64,000 nucleotides of DNA from Longispora fulva (GTDB taxonomy: Bacteria > Actinomycetota > Actinomycetes > Mycobacteriales > Micromonosporaceae), in contig NZ_JADOUF010000001.1 in assembly GCF_015751905.1 (NCBI RefSeq), forward strand, positions 1,178,001 to 1,242,000, given 5' to 3'. How positions within the stretch are numbered: position 1 is the first letter of the stretch; each line of letters begins with the position of its first letter. A program made the translations under genes and the position numbers. The notes below the pieces were generated by a model, which worked only from the letters and a program-made list of their open reading frames with translations, was not told the DNA's origin and did not search any database. This document shows positions 23,630 to 31,923 of the stretch, piece by piece.

Positions 23630-23707
23630 TTCTAATGGTTACTGAAGCCGTTACCATTAGAACCCTGCCACAGATTTCTCACGCTCACAAGGGGGCACTA
23701 CCATTAG
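23630..23707. promoter_or_regulatory. Shared operator region of the VOC and CGNR genes
   Basis: Imperfect inverted repeat TTCTAATGGTTAC (23630-23642) / GTTACCATTAGAA (23650-23662), 12 of 13 positions matching. A third copy CTACCATTAG lies at 23698-23707, five bases before the CGNR start codon. The third copy contains TACCAT, a possible -10 (23699-23704), with TTCTCA at 23676-23681 as a -35 at 17-base spacing. That would give a leaderless CGNR message blocked by its own protein. Confidence 0.65.
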
Positions 23708-23711
23708 TCGG

Positions 23712-24236
23712 ATGGAGAGCGAGCCGTTGGCCGTCGAGTACGCCAACACGCTGTACGCCGTCCGGGGCGACCTCCGCGAAGGCCTGGACACCGCAGCCGC
23801 GCTGACCGCCTGGCTCCGGGAGCACGCCGTGGCCGACCTCGACGCGGCCGACCTCGCCCCGTTCGTGGCCCTCCGCGACGCGGTGCGCGACCTCGCCCGG
23901 GCCGTCGTCACCGACCAGCCGGCCCCACGAGAGGCGCTGGAGACGCTCAACGCCTCCGCGGCCCGCGCGCCGCGGTGGCCGACGCTGCACGCCGACGGGC
24001 AGGTGGTCGAGCGGACCGCCGCCGCGCCGGACCAGGCGGCACTCGCGACCCTCGCCCGCGCCGCCGTCGACCTGTTCGCCGGCCCGGACCGGGCGCTGCT
24101 GCGCGCGTGCGGCGGGCCGGGCTGCGTGCTGTTCTTCGTGAAGCGGCCGCCACGCCGGGAGTGGTGCTCGGCGAGCTGCGGCAACCGGGCCAGGGTCGGC
24201 CGGTACTACCGCAGGCACCACGCCGCGGAGGACTAG
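23712..24236 (+). CDS. CGNR zinc-finger (ABATE domain) transcriptional regulator
   Basis: A 174-residue protein. The N-terminal ABATE-type domain (MESEPLAVEYANTLYAVRGD onward) has the usual helical pattern. The C-terminal zinc ribbon reads CGGPGC, then WCSASCGNRARVGRYYRRH, with four Cys ligands and the CGNR signature. Family members are thought to be stress-responsive DNA-binding regulators. It is divergent from a VOC gene across a region with three copies of the same motif. It ends four bases from the convergent corA-like gene. Confidence 0.88.
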   Translation: MESEPLAVEYANTLYAVRGDLREGLDTAAALTAWLREHAVADLDAADLAPFVALRDAVRDLARAVVTDQPAPREALETLNASAARAPRWPTLHADGQVVERTAAAPDQAALATLARAAVDLFAGPDRALLRACGGPGCVLFFVKRPPRREWCSASCGNRARVGRYYRRHHAAED

Positions 24237-24240
24237 ACCG

Positions 24241-25251
24241 CTAGATCCACCGGTTGCGCTTGAATCCCCGGTACAACGCCGTGGACAGCGTCAGCATCAC
24301 CGTCAGCATGATCGGATAGCCGAACCGCCACCGCAGCTCCGGCATGTACACGAAGTTCTGCCCGTAGATCCCCACGATCAGCGTGTTGACCGACAGGATC
24401 GCGACCCACGCCGTGATCTTGCGCATGTCGGCGTTCTCCCGGCTCTGGATCTGCGCCATGTTCGCGGCCAGCGTCCCGGTCAGCAGCTCGGCGAACCCGT
24501 CGGCGCGGTCGGCGACCCGCAGCAGGTTGTCCTCGACGTCGCGGAAGTACTCCCTGGTCCGGCCGTCGACCGCCGCCAGCTCCCCGCGCACGATCCGGCC
24601 CAGCGGCTCGACGAGCGGGCGCACGGCGCGCCGGAACTCCAGCACCTCGCGCTTGAGTTTGTACAGCCGCTCCGTGGTGTTGTCGGCCCGGGACCGCGCG
24701 GAGTCGAACACCATGAACTCCGCCTCGTCGATGTCGATGCTGATCCCCTGGCCGGAGAGGTTGTACTCGTCGACGATGTGGTCGGCGACCGCGTACAGCA
24801 CCGCGCCGGGGCCCGAGCGCAGCAACTCCGGGTCGGACTCCAGGCGCCGGCGGACGTCGGTGAGCGGGCTGGCCAGGCCGTGCCGGACGGTGACCACGAA
24901 CTTGCGCCCGAGGAAGCACATCACCTCCCCGACCTCGATCACCTCGGTCGGGTCGACGTAGCGGACCGTCTTGAACACGGTGAACGCGATGTCGCCGTAG
25001 ATCTCGAGCTTCGCGCGCTGGTGGGCGTTGACCGCGTCCTCCACGGCGAGCGGGTGCAGCCCGAACTCGGCGGCCACGGCGGCGAGCTGGTCGGTGGTCG
25101 GCTCGTACAGCCCGATCCACACGAAGCCGTCGGTGACGTCCTGGGCGCTCTCCAGTGCCAGGTCCAGGGGGATCCTGCCGCCCACGCGGACACCGTCGCG
25201 GTACAGCGCGCAGTCGACGATCCCCGCGGGCACGTCCTTGTCGTGACTCAT
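24241..25251 (-). CDS. CorA-family divalent cation transporter with GQN in place of GMN
   Basis: A 336-residue protein with the CorA layout: an alpha/beta cytoplasmic domain, long helices (RLYKLKREVLEFRRAVRPL, then FRDVEDNLLRVADRADGFAE), and two C-terminal membrane helices, with MPEL in the loop and a basic tail KRNRW. The signature at the end of helix 1 reads YGQN (residues 296-299) rather than YGMN; I checked this on the DNA (CAG codon at 24358-24360). GMN is nearly invariant in Mg2+-transporting members and forms the ion entrance, so transport specificity here is uncertain. ATG at 25251; no strong ribosome binding site. Confidence 0.88.
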   Translation of the reverse strand: MSHDKDVPAGIVDCALYRDGVRVGGRIPLDLALESAQDVTDGFVWIGLYEPTTDQLAAVAAEFGLHPLAVEDAVNAHQRAKLEIYGDIAFTVFKTVRYVDPTEVIEVGEVMCFLGRKFVVTVRHGLASPLTDVRRRLESDPELLRSGPGAVLYAVADHIVDEYNLSGQGISIDIDEAEFMVFDSARSRADNTTERLYKLKREVLEFRRAVRPLVEPLGRIVRGELAAVDGRTREYFRDVEDNLLRVADRADGFAELLTGTLAANMAQIQSRENADMRKITAWVAILSVNTLIVGIYGQNFVYMPELRWRFGYPIMLTVMLTLSTALYRGFKRNRWI

Positions 25252-25328
25252 GCTCACATCCCGGTCGGTACGACTAGCCTGGACGGCGGACGGCGGTACC
25301 CGCACCACCATACGTAGGGGATCACGCG

Positions 25329-25460
25329 ATGAGCAGAGTCCGGGCGTTCGCGCGCCGACACGCTGTGGTGTTGGGCATCGTGGTCGTGGCCGCCTGGATC
25401 GTGGCCATCACGTGGATGATCATGGCGAACCCGGTCCCGGGCGGCGGCAGCCCGGTCTGA
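25329..25460 (+). CDS. 43-residue single-pass membrane protein
   Basis: A tiny gene encoding a basic N-terminus (MSRVRAFARRHA), one hydrophobic helix (about residues 13-33, VVLGIVVVAAWIVAITWMIM) and a short tail NPVPGGGSPV. AGGGGA lies 7 bases upstream of the ATG. It sits between the divergent corA-like gene and the permease at 25543, transcribed with the permease. No family recognised; small proteins of this type often modulate a neighbouring transporter, but that is only inference. Confidence 0.6.
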   Translation: MSRVRAFARRHAVVLGIVVVAAWIVAITWMIMANPVPGGGSPV

Positions 25461-25542
25461 GGACGTGGCGTGGCGGACAGTCGCGTAGAAATCGCGTCAA
25501 GAACTCTGGTGCTACCGGGTCGCGGGGGCACATCGTGGCGGT

Positions 25543-27417
25543 ATGCAGACCGCCGCCGCACAGACCCTCGAACCCCACGAACCCGGGCCCCACCCCTCTG
25601 GTGGGGCAGCCCCGGAAGACCGCGGTGCCGGGGACCGGCACCGCCTCACCGTCCTCGGCGGCCTGTCCGCCCTGTCGCTGGACGCCATGGCCTCCGTCGC
25701 CTACGGACCCGAGGCCGTCGTCCTGGTCCTCGCAACGGCAGGCGGGGCCGGACTCGGCTTCACCCTCCCGGTCACGGCGGCCATCGCCGCGCTGCTGGGC
25801 GTGCTCGTCTTCTCCTACCGGCAGGTCATCGCGGCGTTCCCCGACGGCGGGGGAGCCTACGCCGTCGCCAAGGCCCGGCTCGGCCGGCGGACCAGCCTGG
25901 TCGCCGCCGCCTCGCTCGTCATCGACTACGTGCTCAACGTCGCGGTGTCCGTGGCCGCCGGCGTGGCCGCGCTGACGGCGGCGTTCCCGGCCCTGCTGCC
26001 GTACACGGTGGAACTGTGCCTGGTGGTGCTGGCCCTGATCACGGGCGTCAACCTGCGCGGCGTCGCGCACAGCGCCCGGGCGTTCATGCTGCCCACGGCC
26101 GTGTTCGTCGGCTCCGTCGTCCTCGTCATCGTCGTCGGCCTGTTCCGCGACGCGCCCGCGGCCCCGCCGCTGGAGCAGGCCGGCACCCTGCGGACCGTCG
26201 GCGTCCTGCTCCTGCTGCGCGCGTTCGCCAGCGGCTGCGCGGCCCTGACCGGGGTGGAGGCGATCGCCAACGCCGTGCCCTCGTTCAAGGCGCCCCGGAT
26301 CCGGCGCGCCCAGCACACCGAGCTGGCCCTCGGCGGCATCCTCGGGGTGCTGCTGATCGGCCTGGCCGTCCTGATCACGAAGTTCGACATCCGGCCGGTC
26401 GACGGCACCACGGTGCTGGCCCAGGTCACCAACGCCGCCCTCGGCCACGGGGTCGGCTTCTACGCCGTGCAGGTGTCCACCACGGTCCTGCTGGCGCTGG
26501 CCGCCAACACCTCCTTCGGCGGCCTGCCGGTCCTCGCCCGGCTGCTGGCAGCCGACCACTTCCTGCCGCACGTGTTCGCCCTGCGCGCCGACCGCCAGGT
26601 GTACCGCTACGGCGTCGTCGTCCTGGCCGTCGTGTCCGCCGTGATCCTGGTGCTCGCCGGTGGCGACATGAACACCCTGGTGCCGCTGTTCGCGATCGGC
26701 GTGTTCGTCGGGTTCACCGTCGCGCAGACGGGCATGGTCCGGCACTGGCTGGCCCACCGGGTACCCGGATGGCGGTGGAAGGTCGCCGTCAACGCCGTCG
26801 GCGCGGCCCTGACCGCCGTGGCCACGGTCGTGACCCTGGGGGCGAAGTTCGCCGACGGCGGCTGGATCATCGCGGTGGCCCTGCCGCTGCTGGTGGTCGG
26901 CTTCCTGCGCGTGCACGCCGCCTACGCCCGGATGGGCCGCCGCCTCGGCCTGGGCGTCATCCCCGCGCCGCCGCGCGGCGGCACGTCCCTGGTCGTGGTC
27001 CCGGTGCACAGCGTGTCCGCGCTGAGCAAGGAGGCGTTGTGCGCCGCGATGTCCCTGGGCGACGAGGTGGTCGCCGTGCGGGTCGTGTACCCGGACGAGC
27101 CCGCCGACATGGTTCGGTTCCGCGCGGAGTGGGAGGCCTGGCACCCGGACGTCACCCTCGCCCTCGTCGACGCCCCGCACCGCGACCTCGGCCGGCCGCT
27201 GGTCGACTTCCTCCGCGCCCAGCGGTCGGGTCGGCGGGTGTTCGTGCTCGTGGCCGAGATCGAGCCGGAGCACCTGTGGGAGCGGGTGCTGCGCAACCAG
27301 CGCGGCGCGGTGATCGACCGGGCGGTGCGCCGCGACACCGACGCGATCGTGTGCCGGATGCGCTACCGGCTGGCGCCCCCGGAGCCGGCGAAGGCGGTCC
27401 CGCTCCAGAGAACGTAG
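25543..27417 (+). CDS. APC-superfamily permease, KimA-like, with C-terminal cytoplasmic domain
   Basis: A 624-residue transporter. After a 35-residue polar N-terminus come 12 hydrophobic segments, starting LTVLGGLSALSLDAMASVAYGPEA, with FSYRQVIAAFPDGGGAYAVAK typical of the APC/KUP-like fold. The last 150 residues form a soluble alpha/beta domain (GGTSLVVVPVHSVSALSKEA onward) like the universal-stress-like tail of the potassium importer KimA (YdaO), about 607 residues in Bacillus. Potassium is a reasonable substrate guess; an amino acid is possible. The gap upstream (82 bases) is too short for a ydaO riboswitch. Confidence 0.8.
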   Translation: MQTAAAQTLEPHEPGPHPSGGAAPEDRGAGDRHRLTVLGGLSALSLDAMASVAYGPEAVVLVLATAGGAGLGFTLPVTAAIAALLGVLVFSYRQVIAAFPDGGGAYAVAKARLGRRTSLVAAASLVIDYVLNVAVSVAAGVAALTAAFPALLPYTVELCLVVLALITGVNLRGVAHSARAFMLPTAVFVGSVVLVIVVGLFRDAPAAPPLEQAGTLRTVGVLLLLRAFASGCAALTGVEAIANAVPSFKAPRIRRAQHTELALGGILGVLLIGLAVLITKFDIRPVDGTTVLAQVTNAALGHGVGFYAVQVSTTVLLALAANTSFGGLPVLARLLAADHFLPHVFALRADRQVYRYGVVVLAVVSAVILVLAGGDMNTLVPLFAIGVFVGFTVAQTGMVRHWLAHRVPGWRWKVAVNAVGAALTAVATVVTLGAKFADGGWIIAVALPLLVVGFLRVHAAYARMGRRLGLGVIPAPPRGGTSLVVVPVHSVSALSKEALCAAMSLGDEVVAVRVVYPDEPADMVRFRAEWEAWHPDVTLALVDAPHRDLGRPLVDFLRAQRSGRRVFVLVAEIEPEHLWERVLRNQRGAVIDRAVRRDTDAIVCRMRYRLAPPEPAKAVPLQRT

Positions 27418-27421
27418 AGAA

Positions 27422-27449
27422 ACCGTCCAGAACCCGTACTGTGGACGGT
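27422..27449 (+). terminator. Possible terminator after the permease gene
   Basis: Perfect 8-bp inverted repeat ACCGTCCA (27422-27429) / TGGACGGT (27442-27449) with a 12-base loop, 4 bases past the stop. It could equally be an operator for the next gene, 47 bases further on. Confidence 0.5.
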
Positions 27450-27496
27450 CCTAGTCTCCTCGCGCACGTCACCCCGACGCGCGTGAGAGGACAGCC

Positions 27497-30079
27497 ATGG
27501 CACGAGGAAGAACCGTGGGGCGCTGGTGTGTCGCCGCCCTGGCACTGGTCGCGGGACTGCTCCCGACGGCGGGGGTCGCGTACGCCGCGACCCCCAGGAC
27601 CGCCCCGACGAGCGGGGTGAACGCCATCGGCGTGCTCGCCGACTCCGACCCCAACCAGCACGGCTGCTCGGCCGGGATCGTCGACAGCCCCCGGGGCAAC
27701 GTGATCGTCACCGCCGCGCACTGCGTGTACGGCAAGTCGGCGCTGGTGTTCGCGCCCGGCTACCACGACGGGCAGGCCCCGTTCGGCGTGTGGAAGGTGG
27801 TGAGCGCGTTCGTCTGGGACGGTTGGAAAACCAACCAGGACATCAACGGGGCCGGTTCACCCTATGACTACGCCTTCCTGGTGGTCGAGTCGCACAGCGG
27901 CAAGAGCGTGCAGCAGACCGCCGGGGCGTCGCTGCGGTTGACGCCCGACACGGGCCTGCCGGAGGACATCTCGATCTTCGGGTACGCCTCGGCCGGCAAC
28001 GCCAACTACCAGAACAAGCCGTACCGGTGCGACAGCTCCGCCGACCTCGACGGCCAGTTCTGGATCACCACCCAGTGCCTGGGCATCCCGGGCGGTTTCA
28101 GCGGTGGCCCCTGGGTCCGCCGGGGCACCAACGACCTCGTCGGCGTGATCGGCGGCCGGGGCCAGAACCTGCCCGACACCGACGCCCGCAACTACAGCGT
28201 CCGGTTCGACAGCCGGGTCCGCGCCCTGTACGACCGGGCCGTCAACGCGCCCATCCCGCCGAGCACCGGCAACAGCGGCAACCTCGGCTACCCGCTGGGC
28301 GACGGCGCGCTGTGGAAGCACGCCGACCTGATCGCCAACGGGTACTTCACCGGCGGCTCGCCCTTCGGCTCCCGGCACATGGACATGATCGTGAAGTGGA
28401 GCGACGGGGAGGTCACCCTCTACCAGGGCAGCGGGAGCTCCGACCCGGCGTACCCGTTCGTCGGCGAGACCCAGCTGGCGGCGCCCGGCGGCCTGTGGAC
28501 GCACGCGGTGACGATCGCCGCCGGCAACTTCGGCGCGGCTGGCGACGGCCTGATCGTCCGGTGGAGCGACGGCGAACTGACCCGCTACACCACGGTGGAC
28601 CAGGGCGGGTTCCACGACGAGGTGCAGCTGGCCGCGCCGAACGACACGTGGACCCACGCGAAGCTGATCACGGTCGGCGAGTACAACGGCTACGGCCGCG
28701 ACGACGACCTGCTCGTGGTGTGGACCGACGGCGAGGTGTCGCTGTACTCCAACGTCACCGCCCTGGGCATCGGCGAGGAACACCAACTGGCCGCCCCGAA
28801 CGCCACCTGGACGCACGCGGTGGCCCTCACCTCGGTGCACGCCGCCGGCTACGACCTCGCCGACCTGATGGTCCGCTGGACCGACGGCGAACTGACCATG
28901 TACGGCGGGGTGAACACCGGCGGCCTCGGCCAGGAGATCCAGGTCCAGGCGCCCAACTCGCTGTGGCAGCACGCCACGGTCATCGCCGGCGGCGCGTTCA
29001 CCGCCAACGCACTGCCCAACGACTTCGTCGTCCGGTGGAGCGACGGCGAACTGACCCTCTACCAGGGCGTCAACTCCGCGGGCCTGCACAGCGAGACCCA
29101 GTGGGTCAACCCGAACGGCTCGGCGTTCCAGATGAACACGCCGCCCACCCCGGCAGCCCCGGCCCCGCAGACGGCGTGGGACACGTCCACCCCGCCGTCC
29201 GACACCGCCGACGTGCTCTGTGCCGACGGGGGCACGGCGTCGCGGATGGAGTACAAGGTCTGCCTGTTCCCGAGCGGCGGCACCATGCGCGCCCGCGGCT
29301 TCGTCTACTCGCCCGGCCGGCACACCCACTCCGTCACCGTCACCCTCACCTCCCAGCTGGGCGGCAACAAGACGGTCAGCTGCGGGGAGTTCATCAACAC
29401 CGGCGGCTACATGTCCTGCAACACCGGGGACGTCACCCGGGCCATGGGGCCGGTCAAGGTCACGGCGGACTTCGTCCTCGACGGGGCCGCGGTGCCGACC
29501 CTGCAGCTCAACGACCTGCAGGTGATCGGCAAGAAGCAGGAGTCCGACGCCAACTACTGCGGCCCGGCGAGCATCCAGACCGCCCTGGCCACGATGCGCT
29601 ACACCCCGCCCAGCCAGGCGGTCCTGGCCGGTCAGGCCGGTACCGGCGGCTGGGGCACCCTGCCGTGGGACATGGCCAGCACGATCAACCGGAACATGAC
29701 CTCCCCGCCGGCCGGCTTCACCCAGTACGCCTGGGCCGGCTACGACGAGCAGGGCGTCGGCCTGATGAAGGGCATGGAACACGTCCAGCAGCGGATCGCG
29801 GCCGGCCAGCCCGCCGTGCTTCTGATCAAGGCGGGGCTGCGGCCCTGGGCGCCGTCGTCGGACGGGGCGACCCGGCACTACATCGTCCTGTACGCCGCCG
29901 CGTCCAACCACACGCCCGGCGAGCCGACCGAGTGGTCGACCACCTCGTTCATGGCATGGGACCCGGCGATCGACCCGGCGACGTCCAGCCCGTTCCACAA
30001 GATCACGGTGCCGCAGCTGGTGGCGGCCTCGCAGATGGCCGGCACCCCCGACCAGGTCACGGTGATCAGCGCGCAGTGA
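27497..30079 (+). CDS. Secreted protein with N-terminal trypsin-like serine protease, five WSDGELTLY repeats and C-terminal C39-like cysteine protease domain
   Basis: An 860-residue exported protein. Sec signal to about residue 30. Residues 40-250 are a chymotrypsin-fold protease with intact triad: His75 (VTAAHC), Asp124 (YDYAFL) and Ser202 (GGFSGGPW). Residues about 270-535 hold five repeats of about 53 residues, each with WTHA and VRWSDGELTLY, like propeller blades of lectin-type proteins. After a linker and a beta domain, residues about 675-860 form a papain-like C39 domain with Cys688 (NYCGPAS), His794 (RHYIVLY) and Asp822 (WDPA). GAGAGGA precedes the ATG. Fusion of two protease classes is unusual; the repeats probably bind a surface. 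A 16-bp terminator follows. Confidence 0.85.
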   Translation: MARGRTVGRWCVAALALVAGLLPTAGVAYAATPRTAPTSGVNAIGVLADSDPNQHGCSAGIVDSPRGNVIVTAAHCVYGKSALVFAPGYHDGQAPFGVWKVVSAFVWDGWKTNQDINGAGSPYDYAFLVVESHSGKSVQQTAGASLRLTPDTGLPEDISIFGYASAGNANYQNKPYRCDSSADLDGQFWITTQCLGIPGGFSGGPWVRRGTNDLVGVIGGRGQNLPDTDARNYSVRFDSRVRALYDRAVNAPIPPSTGNSGNLGYPLGDGALWKHADLIANGYFTGGSPFGSRHMDMIVKWSDGEVTLYQGSGSSDPAYPFVGETQLAAPGGLWTHAVTIAAGNFGAAGDGLIVRWSDGELTRYTTVDQGGFHDEVQLAAPNDTWTHAKLITVGEYNGYGRDDDLLVVWTDGEVSLYSNVTALGIGEEHQLAAPNATWTHAVALTSVHAAGYDLADLMVRWTDGELTMYGGVNTGGLGQEIQVQAPNSLWQHATVIAGGAFTANALPNDFVVRWSDGELTLYQGVNSAGLHSETQWVNPNGSAFQMNTPPTPAAPAPQTAWDTSTPPSDTADVLCADGGTASRMEYKVCLFPSGGTMRARGFVYSPGRHTHSVTVTLTSQLGGNKTVSCGEFINTGGYMSCNTGDVTRAMGPVKVTADFVLDGAAVPTLQLNDLQVIGKKQESDANYCGPASIQTALATMRYTPPSQAVLAGQAGTGGWGTLPWDMASTINRNMTSPPAGFTQYAWAGYDEQGVGLMKGMEHVQQRIAAGQPAVLLIKAGLRPWAPSSDGATRHYIVLYAAASNHTPGEPTEWSTTSFMAWDPAIDPATSSPFHKITVPQLVAASQMAGTPDQVTVISAQ

Positions 30080-30090
30080 CCCTGGTGCGG

Positions 30091-30128
30091 TGACGGGTGG
30101 GGCGCCGGGCCGGGCGCCCCACCCGTCA
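30091..30128 (+). terminator. Very strong terminator after the two-protease gene
   Basis: Perfect 16-bp stem (30091-30106 with 30113-30128), loop GGGCCG, 11 bases beyond the stop. Its 3' arm is also the start of the tandem repeat below. Confidence 0.85.
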
Positions 30129-30202
30129 GCGTGCGGCGACCGCGCGCGCCTCCCGTCAGCGTGCGGCGACCGCGCGCGCCTCCCGTCAGCGTGCGGCGAC
30201 CG
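30122..30202. repeat. 30-bp tandem repeat, 2.7 copies
   Basis: A unit starting CCCGTCAGCGTGCGGCGACC repeats with exact 30-base period at 30122, 30152 and 30182; the last copy diverges after its first 20 bases. The first bases of the first unit form the 3' arm of the terminator at 30091-30128. Bases 30203-30350 after it hold nothing I recognise. Confidence 0.9.
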
Positions 30203-30350
30203 GCCGCGGGCCCTTCCCACCCAGGGCCTGTGTTTGTCGGTTCACCCCTGAACCCTCTTTCCGAATACGGCGACACCTCACCCGGCATCCGTCGGTCGTT
30301 CGCGGCCGGCCGGCACGGGCGTCAGCCACATGTGGCCCAGGAGGGCACTG

Positions 30351-31850
30351 TCAGGCCGACGCGTAGCCCAGTAGGGCGGCGAGTGCCGGGGCGAGCCGGT
30401 CAGGGGTGTCGCCGGCGCGCCAGCCCACGAACCCGTCCGGTCGGACCAGCAGCGCGCCCCGTGCCGGGATCTGCGGCAGGTCGACGGCGTGCGCGGCGAC
30501 CCCGGCCCGGTCGGCGGCGTCGAGCCACGCGTCGTCGGCGGTCAGGACCGTGAACCGGGACCCGACCAGGTCGAGCGTGGACACCCCGTCGGCGATCCAC
30601 GCGTGCGGGACGCGCGAGCCGGGCGCGCCGTCCAGGTCGAGTGCGACGTCCTCGGTGGAGGGCAGCGCCGGCCGCGGGTCGATCACGGCGCCGGACGCGT
30701 ACCGGTATCCGGCGTGCACGACCGGGGCGTTGAGCGCGCCGACCCGGGCTCGGCCGGCGGCCCCGCCGGGACCGCGGTCCCAGTGCAGGGCGGGGTCGGC
30801 CAAGCGGAGGACCGCTTGCTCCAGTGTGACCAGCGCGACGGGTCGGCGCTCGGCGTCGTAGCTGTCCAGCAGCGCCGGTGCCGCCTCCCCGCGCAGGACC
30901 AGGGCGAGCTTCCACGCGAGGTTGTGCGCGTCGGCCACGCCGGTGTTCATCCCGAAGGCGCCCAGCGGGGGTACGGCGTGCGCCGCGTCCCCTACCAGGA
31001 ACACCCGCCCGGCCGTGAACCGGTCGGCGACCAGGCCCCGCATCCGCCAGGGCAGGGCGCTGACGATCTCCAGTTCCAGGTCGTCGACGCCGAGCGCGAT
31101 GCGGATCAGATCGGCCCTGGGCGCGCTGTCCCCGGCGGTGTGCAGGCACCACTCCGTCGCGCCGTCGACCGTGACCAGCATGCCAGTCGCGTCCGGGTGC
31201 GTCAGGGTGCACGTGGCGAAGCTGTGGCCGCCGAGCAGCGCCGTGAGATCGGCGCGGAACAGGGTGTTGGTCATCGGCTCGCCGAGCTCGCCGGGGCCGG
31301 AGGCTCCGATCCCGAGCGCGGCCCGCACCCCGCTGCGGGCCCCGTCGGCGGCCACCAGGTAGTCGGCCCGCACCGTCCGGCCGTCGGAGAGGACGGCGGT
31401 CACCCCGTCGGCGTCCTGCTCGAAGGAGGCCAGCCCCACGCCGTACTCCACGCGTGCGCCCCGGTCGCGGGCGGCGGGGAGTAGGACGGCGTCGAGGCGG
31501 CTCTGCGGGCACGTACCCCTCAGGGTCACGGGGGTGTAGGTCATGTCGGCGGTGAGCCGGGCGCGGGTCGGGCCCGGCGGCCGGCCCGGCAGATCCGCCT
31601 CGGCCAGGGTCCGGGCGGTGACCTTGCCGAGGTTGCTGCCGGCCATGTCGACGGCCACCGCGTCGACGGCGCCGTCCAGGCCGACCTCGCGGAACAGCTC
31701 CATGGTGCGGAAGCCGACCCCCGTGGCCCTGGGGTGCACCTGGGGTCCGGACGCGCACTCCACGAGGTGGACGTCGACCCCGTGGTGGGAGAGGAACACC
31801 GCTGCGCTCAGACCGACCGTGCCGCCGCCGACTACCAGAACCGTGCTCAT
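30351..31850 (-). CDS. FAD-dependent aromatic/polyketide monooxygenase
   Basis: A 499-residue class A flavin hydroxylase. Motifs: LVVGGGTVGLSAAVFLSHHG for FAD; YLVAADGARSGVRAALGI (DG motif, about residue 155-172); VFLVGDAAHAVPPLGAFGMN (GD motif, about 280); and a C-terminal thioredoxin-like tail ending in VRPDGFVGWRAG. The long form with this tail is common in polyketide hydroxylases and rifampicin-type monooxygenases. GAGGGGGAAA precedes the ATG at 31850. It is divergent from a TetR regulator with two operators in between, so it is probably induced by its substrate. Confidence 0.88.
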   Translation of the reverse strand: MSTVLVVGGGTVGLSAAVFLSHHGVDVHLVECASGPQVHPRATGVGFRTMELFREVGLDGAVDAVAVDMAGSNLGKVTARTLAEADLPGRPPGPTRARLTADMTYTPVTLRGTCPQSRLDAVLLPAARDRGARVEYGVGLASFEQDADGVTAVLSDGRTVRADYLVAADGARSGVRAALGIGASGPGELGEPMTNTLFRADLTALLGGHSFATCTLTHPDATGMLVTVDGATEWCLHTAGDSAPRADLIRIALGVDDLELEIVSALPWRMRGLVADRFTAGRVFLVGDAAHAVPPLGAFGMNTGVADAHNLAWKLALVLRGEAAPALLDSYDAERRPVALVTLEQAVLRLADPALHWDRGPGGAAGRARVGALNAPVVHAGYRYASGAVIDPRPALPSTEDVALDLDGAPGSRVPHAWIADGVSTLDLVGSRFTVLTADDAWLDAADRAGVAAHAVDLPQIPARGALLVRPDGFVGWRAGDTPDRLAPALAALLGYASA

Positions 31851-31868
31851 GGTTTCCCCCTCAAATGT

Positions 31869-31916
31869 GGGAACACTGTTCCCGCGTTTGGGAACACTGT
31901 ACCCGCACATTACGAT
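31869..31916. promoter_or_regulatory. Twin TetR operators and leaderless promoter
   Basis: Operator 1, GGGAACA-C-TGTTCCC (31869-31883), is a perfect 15-bp palindrome. Operator 2, GGGAACA-C-TGTACCC (31890-31904), has one mismatch and lies exactly 21 bases (two helical turns) away. TTGGGA (31888-31893), 17 bases, TACGAT (31911-31916) form a promoter for the TetR gene that would start transcription at its ATG 31924. Operator 2 overlaps the -35. Confidence 0.8.
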
Positions 31917-31923
31917 GGGCGCC

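Noticed and set aside
25461-25542. ydaO-type c-di-AMP riboswitch before the KimA-like permease
   Set aside because: KimA genes in Bacillus carry one, but the gap is only 82 bases and shows none of the ydaO conserved core; the upstream sequence is coding for the mini-protein.
6379-27460. CTAGTCTCC shared before two secreted-protein genes (about 6378 and 27451)
   Set aside because: Only nine bases, no matching -35 at a consistent distance and the two upstream contexts differ; too weak to call a shared promoter.
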